This document shows positions 21,501-33,460 of a stretch of 64,000 nucleotides of DNA, piece by piece. The stretch's first letter is position 1; each line of letters starts with the position of its first letter. The notes under the pieces are model-generated. The model was not told where the DNA came from. It saw nothing but the letters and a program-made list of their open reading frames with translations, and did no database searches. The DNA comes from Paramacrobiotus metropolitanus (taxonomy: Eukaryota > Tardigrada > Eutardigrada > Parachela > Macrobiotidae): positions 1,364,001-1,428,000 of the forward strand of contig NW_026570229.1 of assembly GCF_019649055.1 (NCBI RefSeq), given 5' to 3'. Position numbers and translations under genes: made by a program.

Positions 21501-23788
21501 TGTGCCCACTACATCATGTGATGTTTTACGCGCGTATGTATTTGGTAATGTGTTTTTTAGGGTCAGCGTAACTACGATTTGCGCAACTATGATACAGCAG
21601 TAACGTTTTGGGAGGAAGCGGCTAAACTCGGAGATACTGAATCAAAAATTGCACTTTGGCGAATTTTGCTCAGCGAGAAAATTCGGAACTCAGAAGCGTT
21701 TGCGCACTGTCTTGCGGCCAGCCAGACGGGCGACGCTAAATCACAGCTTACATTGGCCTTTCTTTACGCTACAGGAACTGGATGCCAGCGTGACCCCAGC
21801 GCCGCAAAGAAATGGTTCGACCGCGCCTACACCCGTGTTGTAAATGTTTCCGACAGTTACTATACACCAGAGCAGTTAAAGGAAATCTTGACAATTGCGG
21901 AGACAATATGTGCGTTTGAAGCGGAGAAGAGCTTACCAACCGAAGAACTGAAATGGGAGGAGCGAAAACAACGGTATGTACAATCGCGCCTGGAAGTCCA
22001 GGGAAACACCGCAATCGCAGAACACTATCAGCGTTTCCATAAACTTTCGCAGCCGCACGACCCACTGCCGGCTGGCAGTTCCGTCACAGTAAGCAGCTCC
22101 TGCAATCGGGATGTTGAACTGGCTGCGAAGCGTGGTTCTATCACCGCAAACAATATCGTTACAGCTGCAGTAATGAGTGAATATGCCGTGCAAAACTGGA
22201 ATCTAGGGAACCACCATGGGACGCTGGCCTTAATCCGCCAGTTGTTTCGGTATAACGATAAAATCCTGATACAGATTCCAGAGATAGTGTCGTACATTGA
22301 AGCTAATGGGATCAACACGACCGATGCTCTGTTCGCTAAAGCCCGCCAATTCGGAAAGGACGTTACCGGTAGGTCTGCAGTTTCGATGAATTTTATTTTA
22401 CTAATTTCCTTATGCCGAAAATGTCCGGTGTTCGTACAATACGATTTTGCTTCCACTTTGTCGGAACGCAACTGAGGCACGAAAAATTAAGAAACTTAAA
22501 TCAGTTTAGCCGGCACTGCGCCGGTTCGAAAACTGCGCACCCTTACGGCGCTAACGGTACTTGTAATTTTAACGGAGGTTGGAGCGATTTTTACTGAAAA
22601 AATTGCCATCATGCGGTCGTTAAAAATCGCACTACTGGTTAGTCATGCAGTTTGAAATAGAAACTGGAATCAGTAACCAAGGTTAACAAACACCAGGCGT
22701 ACATAAAAATTGTGATGACCGCGATGATACGTTTTTCACATTTCGGAATTCTAAAGTTTTTTGTGGGCCGTAGATTTCAAACCAAAGCGTAAGTTTTGAC
22801 TTGAACTCTCTGTTAATTGCACTTATTCCAATTAGTTACTGTATGTTGATAGCAGTTGCCTTCCGTATACGGAAGCAACGAAATTATATTTTCAGAATTA
22901 TTTCTGGGGTGTATGGTGACCGCTATAACCTTGCCCTCAACGACTGCAGTATTATGGTTTGTTGTCCTGCGCGTTTAGAGGTCTGTTTCATAAGTTTTCA
23001 TAAGCATTCTTAGTTTCCGCCCTCGCAACGGTCGATTCCTACGGTCCACTTTGAGACGGTTGGCGCAGTTGAACTGTGTTGTCAGTTAATCTTTTTTCAT
23101 TAACTTTTTGCTGTTAACAGGTGCAATCGAATACCTGGTGCGGTGCATTCGCTTTCATCCCATGGAAGCCGATTTCCATATTCTTTTAGCAAATAATTAT
23201 GGATTGGCCAAGAGGTACAGCCTGTCGTTAGCCAGTGCCCAGCGTGCTTACGAACTGGACCCGCAACCTACTTGGCTGTACACGATTGCTACCGCCACGC
23301 GAATGATACTGGATGAGCGAAAAGGAAGTCAAGACGTTACACAGGAAGATTTTCTAAAAATCATTGATGCATATCAGCGATACCTTGATGAGAACGAGGA
23401 TGATGCCCGCGAAGTACCAGCGGCATTGTTCTGTATTGCATCAATGTACGTCGCCGTGAACAGGAGAGATTTGAGGAAAGCCCGAGAATATTACAAGAAA
23501 GCATGTGAAGCGGACGCGCGACGGCTGTCCTGTTTTCAGCCAATTCCCGATGGCTTTGGTCCCAAAGAGCATGTAGAGTATGTCCTCATAGACAGTGACT
23601 TGTGTGAGTCAAGGAAACAGCAGTCGGAAAACAGCCAGGAAACTGTAAGCTGCCATGGATGCGGGAGTGATAATCTGAAATTATTAACCTGCTCAAGGTG
23701 CAAGATAGCAAAATACTGCAGCGAGGCATGCCAGAAGCTGCATTGGCAACTGCATAAAACAATCTGCAAAAAGCCAGGGAATTCGTAA
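18519..23788 (+). CDS. HEPN-TPR-Sel1-MYND multidomain protein, five exons, one apparent frameshift
   Basis: Exons read as 18519-19733, 20987-21444, 21561-22368 and 23121-23788; the first block may hide a fifth boundary. Junction phases match at all three introns. Residues about 10-125 look like a DZIP3-type HEPN domain, with the RxxxxH signature in RNKASH. Next come TPR motifs (SWEQLQEFGKQHYQEGRF, NLYFNRALCELRL), then Sel1-like repeats (AEGQYNLALLYDSGLG, ENNMGWCLGTGRG, AEAQMNYADFL, SQLTLAFLYATGTG). The end is a MYND zinc finger, CHGCG...LLTCSRCKIAKYCSEACQKLHWQLHKTIC (internal residues omitted). This suggests a cytoplasmic scaffold, possibly RNA-linked through HEPN; function is inference. The frame changes between 18890 and 18947 as if one base were missing. 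A 32-base GT-AG stretch there would restore it but is too short to be a credible intron. Confidence 0.7.
19734..20986 (+). other. Intron 1 of the HEPN-TPR-MYND gene
   Basis: GTAAGA donor and CAACAG acceptor; it splits a Gly codon (G/GG). It contains a perfect short hairpin, CCCGCCAATGATTGGCGGG, near 19966. No other gene is visible inside it. Confidence 0.7.
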
Positions 23789-23873
23789 GATTTACGAGCA
23801 TGCGCAGTTTTTCGTCGAACCACCCAACCAATAGCCCATCTGCGGCGGAAACGAAAGATTCTCATGAATTACT

Positions 23874-23972
23874 GTGTTGTCGAGTCAACTTGGTACCTTT
23901 TCGTACAGTGAGCTATACGCTAAGCGGACACGACTCACTGTAAAAAAAGGTGCCAAGTTGACTCGACAACAC
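23874..23972. mobile_element. Short palindromic element (99 bp), MITE-like
   Basis: The arms GTGTTGTCGAGTCAACTTGG and its reverse complement form the two ends, with a second inner inverted pair (ACAGTGAG / CTCACTGT). It could fold into a nearly complete hairpin. TACT occurs just outside each end as a possible small target duplication. It is non-coding and lies 85 bases after the MYND gene stop. Confidence 0.6.
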
Positions 23973-25560
23973 GTACTAAACAAAAGTGAAATAGGGTCGT
24001 TTCTGCCGATTTTTGTTCATTTATTATTCGTTTGTATTATGTATTTCGATATCGTACCACGACTCTGAACAATTTATCAACAAAGATCGCTGCAGTTCTG
24101 CAATTATTTTCAAATGATTTTTTTACTAAACTCTCGAAGAAAGCAAGATTCACGGGTTGTATATTACGTGAATATTGCTGATCAGTTGGTTGCTATGAAT
24201 TTCTTCCGGGAGTCAGAAGCGCAGCACTGGGTGGGAATTTATACATGTAGCGGCAGAAAAATTTCCTCACAATCAGGAAACACGCAGACTCGCAGAGCGC
24301 AGCGAATTTTGGGCTCATTCTACCGCATTCAAATAGAGACAAAAACAAAAACATTATTCTCGACATGACGAATGATGAAATTGTCCGGTCAAAGAACACT
24401 ACTCTACTCTGTAGTTAGAATGTTAAAATAACATATTAATATTACAGTATTAATAAGCTGAAATAAATGCTGTTAGCGAGATACACCCTTGAGCGCAGTA
24501 CGAGTACATAGTAAGTTAACGATCGAGCAGTGAACATCTTGTACGTGCTTGCGCCGCCGCGCCAATTCATCAAGATAAGCATGACAGTTTAGGGTATTTA
24601 TGTCATGAATTCCCTGTACTTCACCGAAACAGAGTATTACGCGATCGAGCACGTTGGTAAACCGGAACGCATGGAACTCTACTGGAACTCACTGGAACTA
24701 CTGGAACCGCAGTTCGCTTGTCTGGCTGAGTGATACCAGCGGAACGTATGGAACTCTATTGGAACTTGCAATAGAGTTGGCTACTTGCTGATATATCGAA
24801 AGATTCCAGTTTTTATACTACTGAATCCGCTGAAATTACATAAGAAAAGTGCAAAAACATAAACAAAACTGCGTACGGGATTATTTTCTTAATTATTTTT
24901 TGCGACTGCCCGAACCTGGCTTTGGAAAGTCTGGGATAGCTGCATTCATGAGAGATAGCGCATAATAATGTAGTCTTAGCTCCTATTCAGGAGCAATGTG
25001 CATCGTAATCTGGAGATGGACCCAGATGGCAGCGCTGACTAAAAGGGTGCCTTACGGCTTTCGGTCGGTTCCGGTGTCCATTATTAAACCAGAAAACTGC
25101 TCATTGATGAGTACAAACACAAGCGAACTGAAAAATTTAATAACATCCAGCTTTTATTAGTTAGACGCATCACTTCCACGAGATATATATTCCGGCTCCC
25201 TTTGAAGTTTGAATACAATATATTCCAGCTCCTGGCTAGTTAAATTGTCCTTGCGCTCACGTTAAAATGAACAGAGTTGTGCGAGTCGTAGTAACTCGTA
25301 CAAGCTGTTACGCCGACTAATAAAAAAATTTGAAAAGCCGGTGGATCGAGGGCAGCTGATATAATTATGCATTTCGGAGTGCAAATGTTCATTCCGTCCG
25401 TGTGGCGTACTTAGCGGTTAATTAGTAAGATTCTCTCGGTCGAGAATCTGTTTATTATTGGCCGACACGGATAGCCACTCCTCCTATCGGCTAGCCACCG
25501 GTCATCGGTGGAGCGTATATAACAGCACGGCGCACCGGCAACTTCCAGATGCATGCAGCA
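23973..25560. other. Intergenic; no gene seen
   Basis: 24665-24765 has several near repeats of GGAACTCTACTGGAACT. AT-rich elsewhere. A TATATAACAG string at about 25515 precedes the repeat at 25561. No protein was recognised. Confidence 0.45.
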
Positions 25561-25755
25561 GCAGCAATCGGGTCGCATCTGTGATTTGGGGGTTTGGAGG
25601 CTTACCTGCCCTGTGCAGGCGTTGTTTGGTAGATTACGCGATGCATTTTCATGTTTCAGTGCAGTTGTTTGTTCGTTTCCGGTGGACAGATTCGTCCACC
25701 AGGGATTTTCTTAATAAAATCCACCCCATGCGCGGCAATGTTTTATCGATGTAAT
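25561..25755. repeat. Tail fragment of a second tyrosine-recombinase retrotransposon (extra copy)
   Basis: 195 bp nearly identical to 28134-28330, beginning within the last codons of the recombinase (GGGTCGCATCTGTGA) and ending GATGTAAT. It is the 3' end of a separate element copy, or one terminal repeat left by recombination. It is followed by short GATGTAATCGG repeats to about 25815. Confidence 0.75.
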
Positions 25756-26216
25756 CGGCGGCTTTGCATGTAATCGGATGCTTTGGATGCTTTTATCGAT
25801 GTAATCGGTGGTTTTATCGGCGGCTTAGGAGCGCGCATGGAAACCGCTTGGTTAGCAGGCAGCTGGCTTCCGTCGCCAGCAGTGGACAGCTCATTAAAAG
25901 ATATTATTGTTCCCTGGTTCTGTTACTGTACACACAAACAATGCAATACACAAATGGGGGGTGCTCTATTATTTACTGACAAACACACCCGCGTACAAGC
26001 GGGAACAACCTCTGCAAAAAATTATTTCAAATCCCGATCGTTGCCGGACGCAGTGCCAAGTGTGTGCGCATACACTGCGAACGGCGGCTATATATACTCC
26101 TACCATATACTCCACGCTGACCATCAGAATACTAATAGACAAAACAGACCACTGCGTTCCGCCCACCGTCACCAGGTCCAATAATATACAGATTACTGCC
26201 ATAATCTTTCCCATTA

Positions 26217-26677
26217 ATTAACTTGAGCTTACTGCAGCATGCATCGCAGTTTTGGTATGGGTACCATACCTCGCAGGCAAGCATATTGTTGTCGCCTCCG
26301 ACAACAGCGCGACAGTTGCGTTTTTAGCGCGCGGAACTACCAAAAATATTTTCGTACTGCAGTGGTTGAAGATTCTGTTTTATGCGTCATTACGCTATGA
26401 CCTTTACGTAACCGCAGTTCATCTTCCGGGAGTAACAAACGTAGCGTCTGATGCCTTGAGCCGTTTAACACTGGACGTCACTAACGCGGATAAATTCAGG
26501 TCTGTATTTCGCAGTTTTCCCGGAGCGCTGTTACCGGCAATCGCAGGACAAGCAAACCCGCTTGATGGATCTGGAGAAACGGCTGAAAAGTTTGCGTCAG
26601 TCTGCCACAGCCATTGCATCACAGAAAACGAGAAAGGCGCAATGGAGCCGGTACATGATGTTCTGCGCGGCGTATAA
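26217..26677 (+). pseudogene. RNase H fragment of the decayed retrotransposon
   Basis: Aligns with the RNase H frame of the intact element: the Glu in LEL, the Asp in SDNSATV, LQWLKILFYASLRYDL and the Asp in SDALSR. As in the intact copy, the frame continues some 60 residues past DALSR while the recombinase starts in another frame. The N-terminal part of the domain is absent. Confidence 0.8.
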
Positions 26678-28166
26678 CCTAGAAGCATTACCAGCGTCGG
26701 TACATAGTACGTACCGTCAGTCTGTATAATATAGCAGAGCTTGCGCACAGCTTACAGCATACAACAATTCAGAATTATGTCAGCAGTTTAATTCCTCTTC
26801 ACCATAAGCACAACATGGCGGCGTCAGATCTCACGCATTTGGCAGTAAAGGAAGCTTTAGCAGGTGTTCAGCGTCTCTGCGAGGAGTTGCCGAACAGGCG
26901 AGCAGCAGTAGATGTGGATCTGTTGTTAACTATCCACAAGCATTTGCATGCAGTGCAGTGAGCGCGCAGGAAGGCCTTCTGGGCCGCTTGCTTATTGGCA
27001 TTCTTTTCCTTATTGCGGGCATCTAATTTGTATTGTTCGTCCAGAAGAAGCAGTACGCATTTTAAAGTTTTGAATGTGCAACGCATCCAAGGTGGACTAC
27101 AGATAGGGATGGCAAAAACTTGAGTTTTCTACTTGACTTGACTTTCGACTCGGTTTTTTCGACAAGTAAAATTTTTCAAAATACTTAAAAATTCAAGTCA
27201 GCTTTCAATACTTAACTTGTGAGTCCAAACCAAGTTATTAACTTGAAGTCGACTTCAAACCGACTTGAGTCGATTTGCAAATTTTCTTTACTGTACGTGC
27301 TGATATTAGTGTGCTTACTCGATAACAGTCAGCCGGTCACATCTTTTTACCCTAGTGCGCGGTCCATCATCGATAGGCTCAGTTAGGCTGCACAGATATC
27401 AATGTAATTGCCGGTGCTGCCGCGCGCAATAGGGCAAAAAAGTTGCAAAGGTGATCGAGAAGAGGGGGTTTTTCTAACAAAAGTATTCTGAGCCTTATCG
27501 GTTTGCTTGAATATTTTCGAATTATTACAAAAAAAACTCTCAAGTCGACTTGAAGCAGAACTTGGAGACTTGGTTTCACTTTCCAAGTCGACTTGAGTAA
27601 CTTGGTTTGAAAGGATAAGTTCCAAGTATATTACTTGACTTTTCCCCCAAGTTTTTCGCAATAACTCAAGTTTTTAACTTGAAAAGTCGACTTCGCCAAG
27701 TTTTTGCCATCCCTAACTACAGTCTACAGATATCAGCATCAGCGCTAAAAAGCAACCGCTATAAAGGCGCGGAAGTGCAGGTAGTTGTGCCAAAACTGAG
27801 CAGCAGCAGTGTTTTGTGTCCGGTGACCGCCGTGGAAGCATTGTTAGCGGCAACGAAAGCCGAAAGGACTGACCCGCTCCTATCGTACCGGTCAGCCGGG
27901 CAGATTGTGGCCATGACGTCTCAAGAATTTAACCGTTGTTTAAAGCAAACCCTTGCAGAGGCCGGTATCGACGGCAGGAAATTGTCGACGCATTCGTTTC
28001 GTCGAGGAGGGGCCACGTCAGCAGCCAAACTGGGTGCTTCGGCAACAAAGCGCAAAGCAATTGGCGCAGCAGTTGTTACAAGAAATATGTCGTTCTGGAT
28101 AAACAGAGACGAGAGGAATTCGCGCAGTGTATGGCAGCAATCGGGTCGCATCTGTGATTTGGGGGT
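26560..28166 (+). pseudogene. Tyrosine recombinase remnant, split by a hAT-like MITE and frameshifted
   Basis: The left part (about 26560-27095) aligns with the recombinase N-terminus (for example AQWSRYMMFCAAYNLEALP) but has stops and shifts. The right part (27724-28160) is well preserved: TAVEALLA, TSQEFNRCLKQTL and HSFRRGGAT with the catalytic HxxR. A further shift near 28045 moves the rest (SNWRSSCYKKYVV, with the Tyr) into another frame ending GSHL. The insertion at 27104-27715 separates the halves. It is non-functional as it stands. Confidence 0.78.
27104..27715. mobile_element. hAT-like MITE (612 bp) inserted in the recombinase remnant
   Basis: The terminal inverted repeats are TAGGGATGGCAAAAACTTG at the left and its reverse complement at the right end. 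Flanks 27096-27103 (ACTACAGA) and 27716-27723 (ACTACAGT) form an 8-bp target duplication with one mismatch, the length typical of hAT transposons. The interior is full of CTTGAGTCGACTTG-like strings in both directions and codes for nothing. Removing it brings the two recombinase halves together, which confirms the insertion order. Confidence 0.85.
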
Positions 28167-28330
28167 TTGGAGGCTTACCTGCCCTGTGCAGGCGTTGTTT
28201 GGTCGATTACGCGATGTATTTTCATGTTTCAGTGCAGTTGTTTGTTCGTTTCCGGTGGGCAGATTCGTCCACCAGGGATTTTCTTAATAAAATCCACCCC
28301 CAATGCGCGGCAATGTTTTACCGATGTAAT

Positions 28331-29209
28331 ACATTGGAGTTAGGCCCAATAATATATTTTATTAACAAGCCCAGCACGGATGAATAACGTCTCAAGATTT
28401 CGAGCATGTTAAAAGGTTAATTACATATGTAATAAATAATGGCACGATGTTTATTACACGAACAAAATAAACAGGCATGAGCAGAATCTGTTATTTTGCT
28501 TATTCGCAGTTCGCTAATTTCAGTGACAATTCGATGTAATAACAATAATTGCAATATAATCTGGGGATATACAAATAGCCCATGTTAAGCTAATGGCCAC
28601 CATGGTAACAAGCTTTTGAGTGACCACTGGATTGTGGGTAGTGGGGTTTCCAGAAAATTGATGATGCAGGAACACTTTCGACACTGAGAGGATTCTGTAG
28701 CACTTTAGAGCGTGCAGATTGGATGTGTGGAACGGGAGAACATTCACTCCAACGGCAAAGTGTCGAGGACCCTTGTCACGTAGTTAGTATTCATATAACC
28801 AGTTTACGGAACTTACATCCGCACCAGATTTCGTGGCGTACACTAGTTTCGACGCAGGTTTATTTCGGCCACTCAAGCAAACTTAAAAATATAATAAATC
28901 AGAGGAAACCTCAGAAACCATAGCAAACCTAAGAAACATGAGAATCTGAGAAAATCTAAGAAACCTAAGAAAAACCAAAAAAACGTGAAAAACTTAAGAA
29001 TCTGAAAATAATAAATCGGAGAAAATCTAAGAAGCCTAAGAAACCTAAGATGCCTAAGAGACCCAAGAAACCTAAGAAATCTAAGCAATCTAAGAAACTT
29101 AAGAAACCTAAGAGACCGAAGAAACCTAAAAAACCTAAGAAAAATATAGATCACGTTAATCCTCAGGATGATTAATTTTATTTTATTTCGACTCATTTTC
29201 CGCAATTTT
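28331..29209. other. Intergenic with a purine-rich AAGAAACCTAAG tract
   Basis: 28905-29150 is a degenerate tandem array of AAGAAACCTAAGAAAATCT-like units on the plus strand. Open frames across it are artefacts of low complexity. A similar tract occurs at 58350-58440 in a GPCR intron. Confidence 0.65.
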
Positions 29210-30300
29210 TCACGAATTGTAAGCGAAGCGATGCCGAATGGCGCGGTCTGCCTCTTTCGCTCCGCATTAGCCTATGTTCGCCTATGGCGGCCCATGGCAA
29301 CAGCTTGTTTTTTGGGGTTCCTGCTTCCCCTTTGGGGCGAATCGATTCCGCTGTTGCGTATGAACTTTCGCGCCGTTGCGACGGTTCTAACGCACTTGGC
29401 CGCGTTGAAATCGGTCCAGCGGTTCGCCCGATAATCGCGCCCATCGTCAATCATGTGTACGGAGTTACGGATGTAAGTAACCAGTTTACGGAGGACTACA
29501 TCCGTAACTAATTCCGCGGCGTGAGGTTTCCTAATCGGTTTCGTATTTCGGCGATTCATATTCGTTTCTGTCCGTGCCGAGGCCGCTAATGTGCTTTTCG
29601 TCACTGAGAATTGTTCTTAACAATTTGCATTAACTACTGTACTAAATACAGTAAATAGTACTGTGTTTCGAGCGAGGTCCGAAGCCGAGACGTGCAGGCC
29701 CATGGCAACAATTTGTTTTTTGAGGCTCCTTTTCCCCCCTTGAGGCTCACCCGGTTGGCAATAGTGCAAGATTACCCGCGTGGTTGCGACGATTCTGGCG
29801 CACTTGACCGCGTCAAAATTGGTCTTCCCATTCGGTCAAACATAGGAACATTAGCCTATGCCGTCACGGTTGTTACGGATGTAGTTAACCAGTTTACGAG
29901 GACTACATCCGTCACCAATTGTGTGGCATTACGGCGCCTTAATTTGTGGAGGTTTTTGGATAAATTTTGCTTTTTTTACGCATCGAGGGCGGCGGCCGAG
30001 GTGCATCCTGTACTTCCCACACGGATATAGTAAGTATTTAACATTGTTTACAATACATTGCTTTAACCAGATGGAATCGATGTCTGAAGCCGAGGCTGAC
30101 AGGCCCATGGCAACAATTTTTTTTTGGGGCACCTGCTTTCCCCTTGAGGCGCATCGGGACGGCAACAGCGCAACATCACCCGAGTCGTTGCGACGATTCT
30201 GGCGCACTTTACCGCGTCGAAATCGGTCTACCCGTTCGTCCAAACATAATTTTCTTAGCAAAGGCCGTCACGGCTGTTACGGATGTAGTTAATAATAATA
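29210..30300. repeat. Three diverged copies of a repeat of about 250-300 bp
   Basis: Copies begin near 29220, 29675 and 30085. Shared landmarks in order are GCCCATGGCAACA, a T-run, GGGG and CCCCTT, GTTGCGACGATTCTGGCGCA, CGCGTCGAAATCGGTC, and GTTACGGATGTAGTTAACCA; the first two copies also share TTTACG-GGACTACATCCGT. Spacing is irregular, so this may be a nested or amplified fragment of a transposable element rather than a simple tandem array. No protein was seen. Confidence 0.75.
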
Positions 30301-30313
30301 ACCAACTTGCGGC

Positions 30314-30334
30314 TAGTAGTAGTAGTAGTAGTAA

Positions 30335-30391
<57 letters not shown>
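30314..30391. repeat. TAG trinucleotide microsatellite, first block
   Basis: An almost uninterrupted run of TAG repeats. It is followed to 30710 by A/T-rich low-complexity DNA. Confidence 0.95.
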
Positions 30392-30710
30392 ATTTTTCTT
30401 TAGAAAAATATTTTTTTTAAATAAATTAATGGTATCGAGAAAAAAATTTTTTTTTTCTTTTTTAATAAAGAAAAATGATCAAGGTTTTTTGGAAAAAATG
30501 TTAGGTCCTCAAGGGTTGTATATAATATTAGAAAGAACTAGGAAAATGTTTTGGTATTGATTTTCATTTTCTTTTTTATTTTATTTTATTTTTTTTTATT
30601 ATTTTATTTTTTATTTAAAGTTTTTTTGTCAGTAGACTATTTATATAAATGAATATAGAGTGTTTTTACACTAAAAAACTAATAGCCATTACTAAAGCGT
30701 GACTAATAGC

Positions 30711-31575
<865 letters not shown>

Positions 31576-31606
31576 GACTAATAACTAATAACAATAATTA
31601 AGTAAG

Positions 31607-32236
31607 TTGTCTTTGAAGCTGGCACGTGTTCACCAGTCCTTATGGGATAACGCTGTAATACAAAAGGATGTTGACACTTTGTGGAACCATGTTGGCAACG
31701 ATAAGAGAACTGAAGCGCGTCTGAGAGCATTCAGCACGAAGTACGCTGGGGCCTGGCTTAACGCCCTTCCCGCGAAGGTATTCGGCAACTTCCTAGATGA
31801 CCAGACTTTCCGTATTTCTGTAGGCCTGTGGCTTGGCGCAAAGATCGTGGAGCGGCAGTCCTGTACGAGATGTGGTAAAGAAGTTGCGGAAAACGGATAC
31901 CATGGGCTAGCCTGTAAAAAGTGTATTGGGAGAAGGGAACGCCATAACGGCATAAACGAAATCATAATTCGAGCGTTATGCATTGCCGGCATTGAGTCGT
32001 ATCCGGAGCCTATTGGCTTTTTGCGCGAAAATGGAAAGCGCCCGGATGGAGGACAGCCTTTAGTATGGGACGTGACCTGCAGAGACACTATGGCGGATTC
32101 GTACATCGACGCGACCTCGAAGTGTGCTGGCGCCGTCGCCGAACTGGCTTTCAGAGAGAAGAGGGGAAAGTACAAGTCGCTTATTGATCGCTGCTATTTT
32201 GTCCCGTTTGCATGCGAGACTTTTGGCACTTGGTGA
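31607..32236 (+). pseudogene. 3' end of a LINE-like retrotransposon ORF (zinc-knuckle and nuclease-like domain)
   Basis: An open frame of 209 codons without a credible ATG; its 5' side runs straight into the microsatellite, so it is a 5'-truncated element copy. It shows the C-terminal layout seen after the reverse transcriptase in several animal retrotransposons: ARLRAFSTKYAGAWLNALP, then FRISVGLWLG, a CTRCGKE-x8-HGLAC zinc-type motif and RRERHNGINEII. It closes with EPIGFLRENGKRPDG and WDVTCRD, which resembles a PD-(D/E)xK nuclease core. The frame ends at TGA 32234-32236. The exact clade is not certain. Confidence 0.6.
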
Positions 32237-33460
32237 GGCCGGCATTGTTTCGTTAAAGGAGACTGGGAAAAAAAGTGTGTAAAGTGTGTAGTCGGGCGAG
32301 AGTCGCTCTAATTGTTTTTTTTCAGCGTTTAAGCTTAGAGATTATGCGTGGTAATGCTATGAGTGTCTCAAACTCAGGTATTCTATGGATGAGTGTGTTG
32401 TGCATAGTCCCTTCTAATGTTAATTGGGACAAATTCGTCATTTGATTGGTATCATTGAGCGAAGCTCGCTGTATACATATCGGAAGATTAAAATGTGTTA
32501 CTAAGTAAGACAATGAGAACTTGTACATCGGTTGCTAGGTATAGAGTACAGCGACATTGTACAGTCCACTGCTGTACGTACATATACCACAGTCCGGGAG
32601 CCGAATTAACTGCCACAATGCTAAAAGGAACCGGAATATGAATTTCTTGAAGTTGCGGCCGGCTGCTATAAAGCAGTTCCTCACTACAGGGATAGAATAG
32701 GCGCAAAGCAAATCCAAATCCATGTAGTTGCAGGAATGTGCGAAATCGAGTAACTGTAATAATTTATGATCTGATTTGTTGAGTGAAGCTCGCTTTGTAC
32801 ATATTGAGAAATAAAGTCCACATTTATGAACATTTTATACTGCTCGCAACTAGCAAGTTGATAGCGATACGCTGCAGCTGAAACAATGCATTCGGACGCA
32901 GAAGCCTTCTGCGTCGTAATAGTGTTTCGTAAAAGCCAGTTTAGAATAATAGCAGCAGCCCCGCCTAATCCTTTCCAAACACCATTGCACATGCACGCTA
33001 TTATTTTTTGTTGTCACATACGTAGTTACGTACGTTACTGCAGGACTATGTATTGGTAGATATCCCCAGCCGGTTTTTGAGGCGTGCGATTTGTATCATT
33101 CGGATTCTACCAAATAAAGATTAGCGCATGTAGTTGAAACTTGCCACGTGATTGTTAACACTAGTAAATTTTTTGCCCATGTTGCTTACATAACATTACT
33201 CCTATTGACTAAGCGTAACCGGCATCATTTCCGGTCGCGCCGTATGCATGATTCATGTTCTGCGTGAAACAGCCTGTTGTCGACAAACTATTGCACGAAC
33301 AACCCCTTACTACTTGAATAAGCTACATATTCTCCAATTTCGGTGGCGTAGGCAAAACATTTTCAGCATTGTACGGCATTGTACTTTTAAAAGCAATTTG
33401 CACAAGATCTGACTATACTGCTGTTTTGGGATTTGTATTAAGATATCTTATAGACCGAAG
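32237..33460. other. Intergenic; no gene seen
   Basis: No recognisable protein. Two near copies of GAGNGAAGCTCGCTNTNTACAT occur at about 32456 and 32779, which may be remnants of a small repeat. Confidence 0.45.

Larger units (their letters stand above)
26217..28330 (+). mobile_element. Decayed, 5'-truncated tyrosine-recombinase retrotransposon interrupted by a MITE
   Basis: On the plus strand the pieces are, in order: RNase H from the Glu motif LELTAAC at about 26217, SDNSATVAFLARGTTKN and SDALSR; the start of a recombinase in an overlapping frame (KTRKAQWSRYMMFC); and after an insertion the recombinase end with HSFRRGG. The gag and RT parts are missing. The tail 28134-28330 is repeated at 25561-25755. 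Sequence differs strongly from the element at 1321-6131, so it is a different family of the same type and older. Confidence 0.8.

Noticed and set aside
24114-24368. 84-codon frame after the MYND gene
   Set aside because: No motif, membrane helix or similarity to neighbours; AT-rich composition as in flanking DNA.
28873-29205. Leu/Phe/Arg-rich minus-strand frame of 110 codons
   Set aside because: Produced by the AAGAAACCTAAG array; the periodic FLRFLRFL peptide is a low-complexity artefact, not a membrane protein.
30144-30560. Poly-Ser protein frame
   Set aside because: The Ser run is the TAG/AGT microsatellite read in one frame; flanks show no domain.
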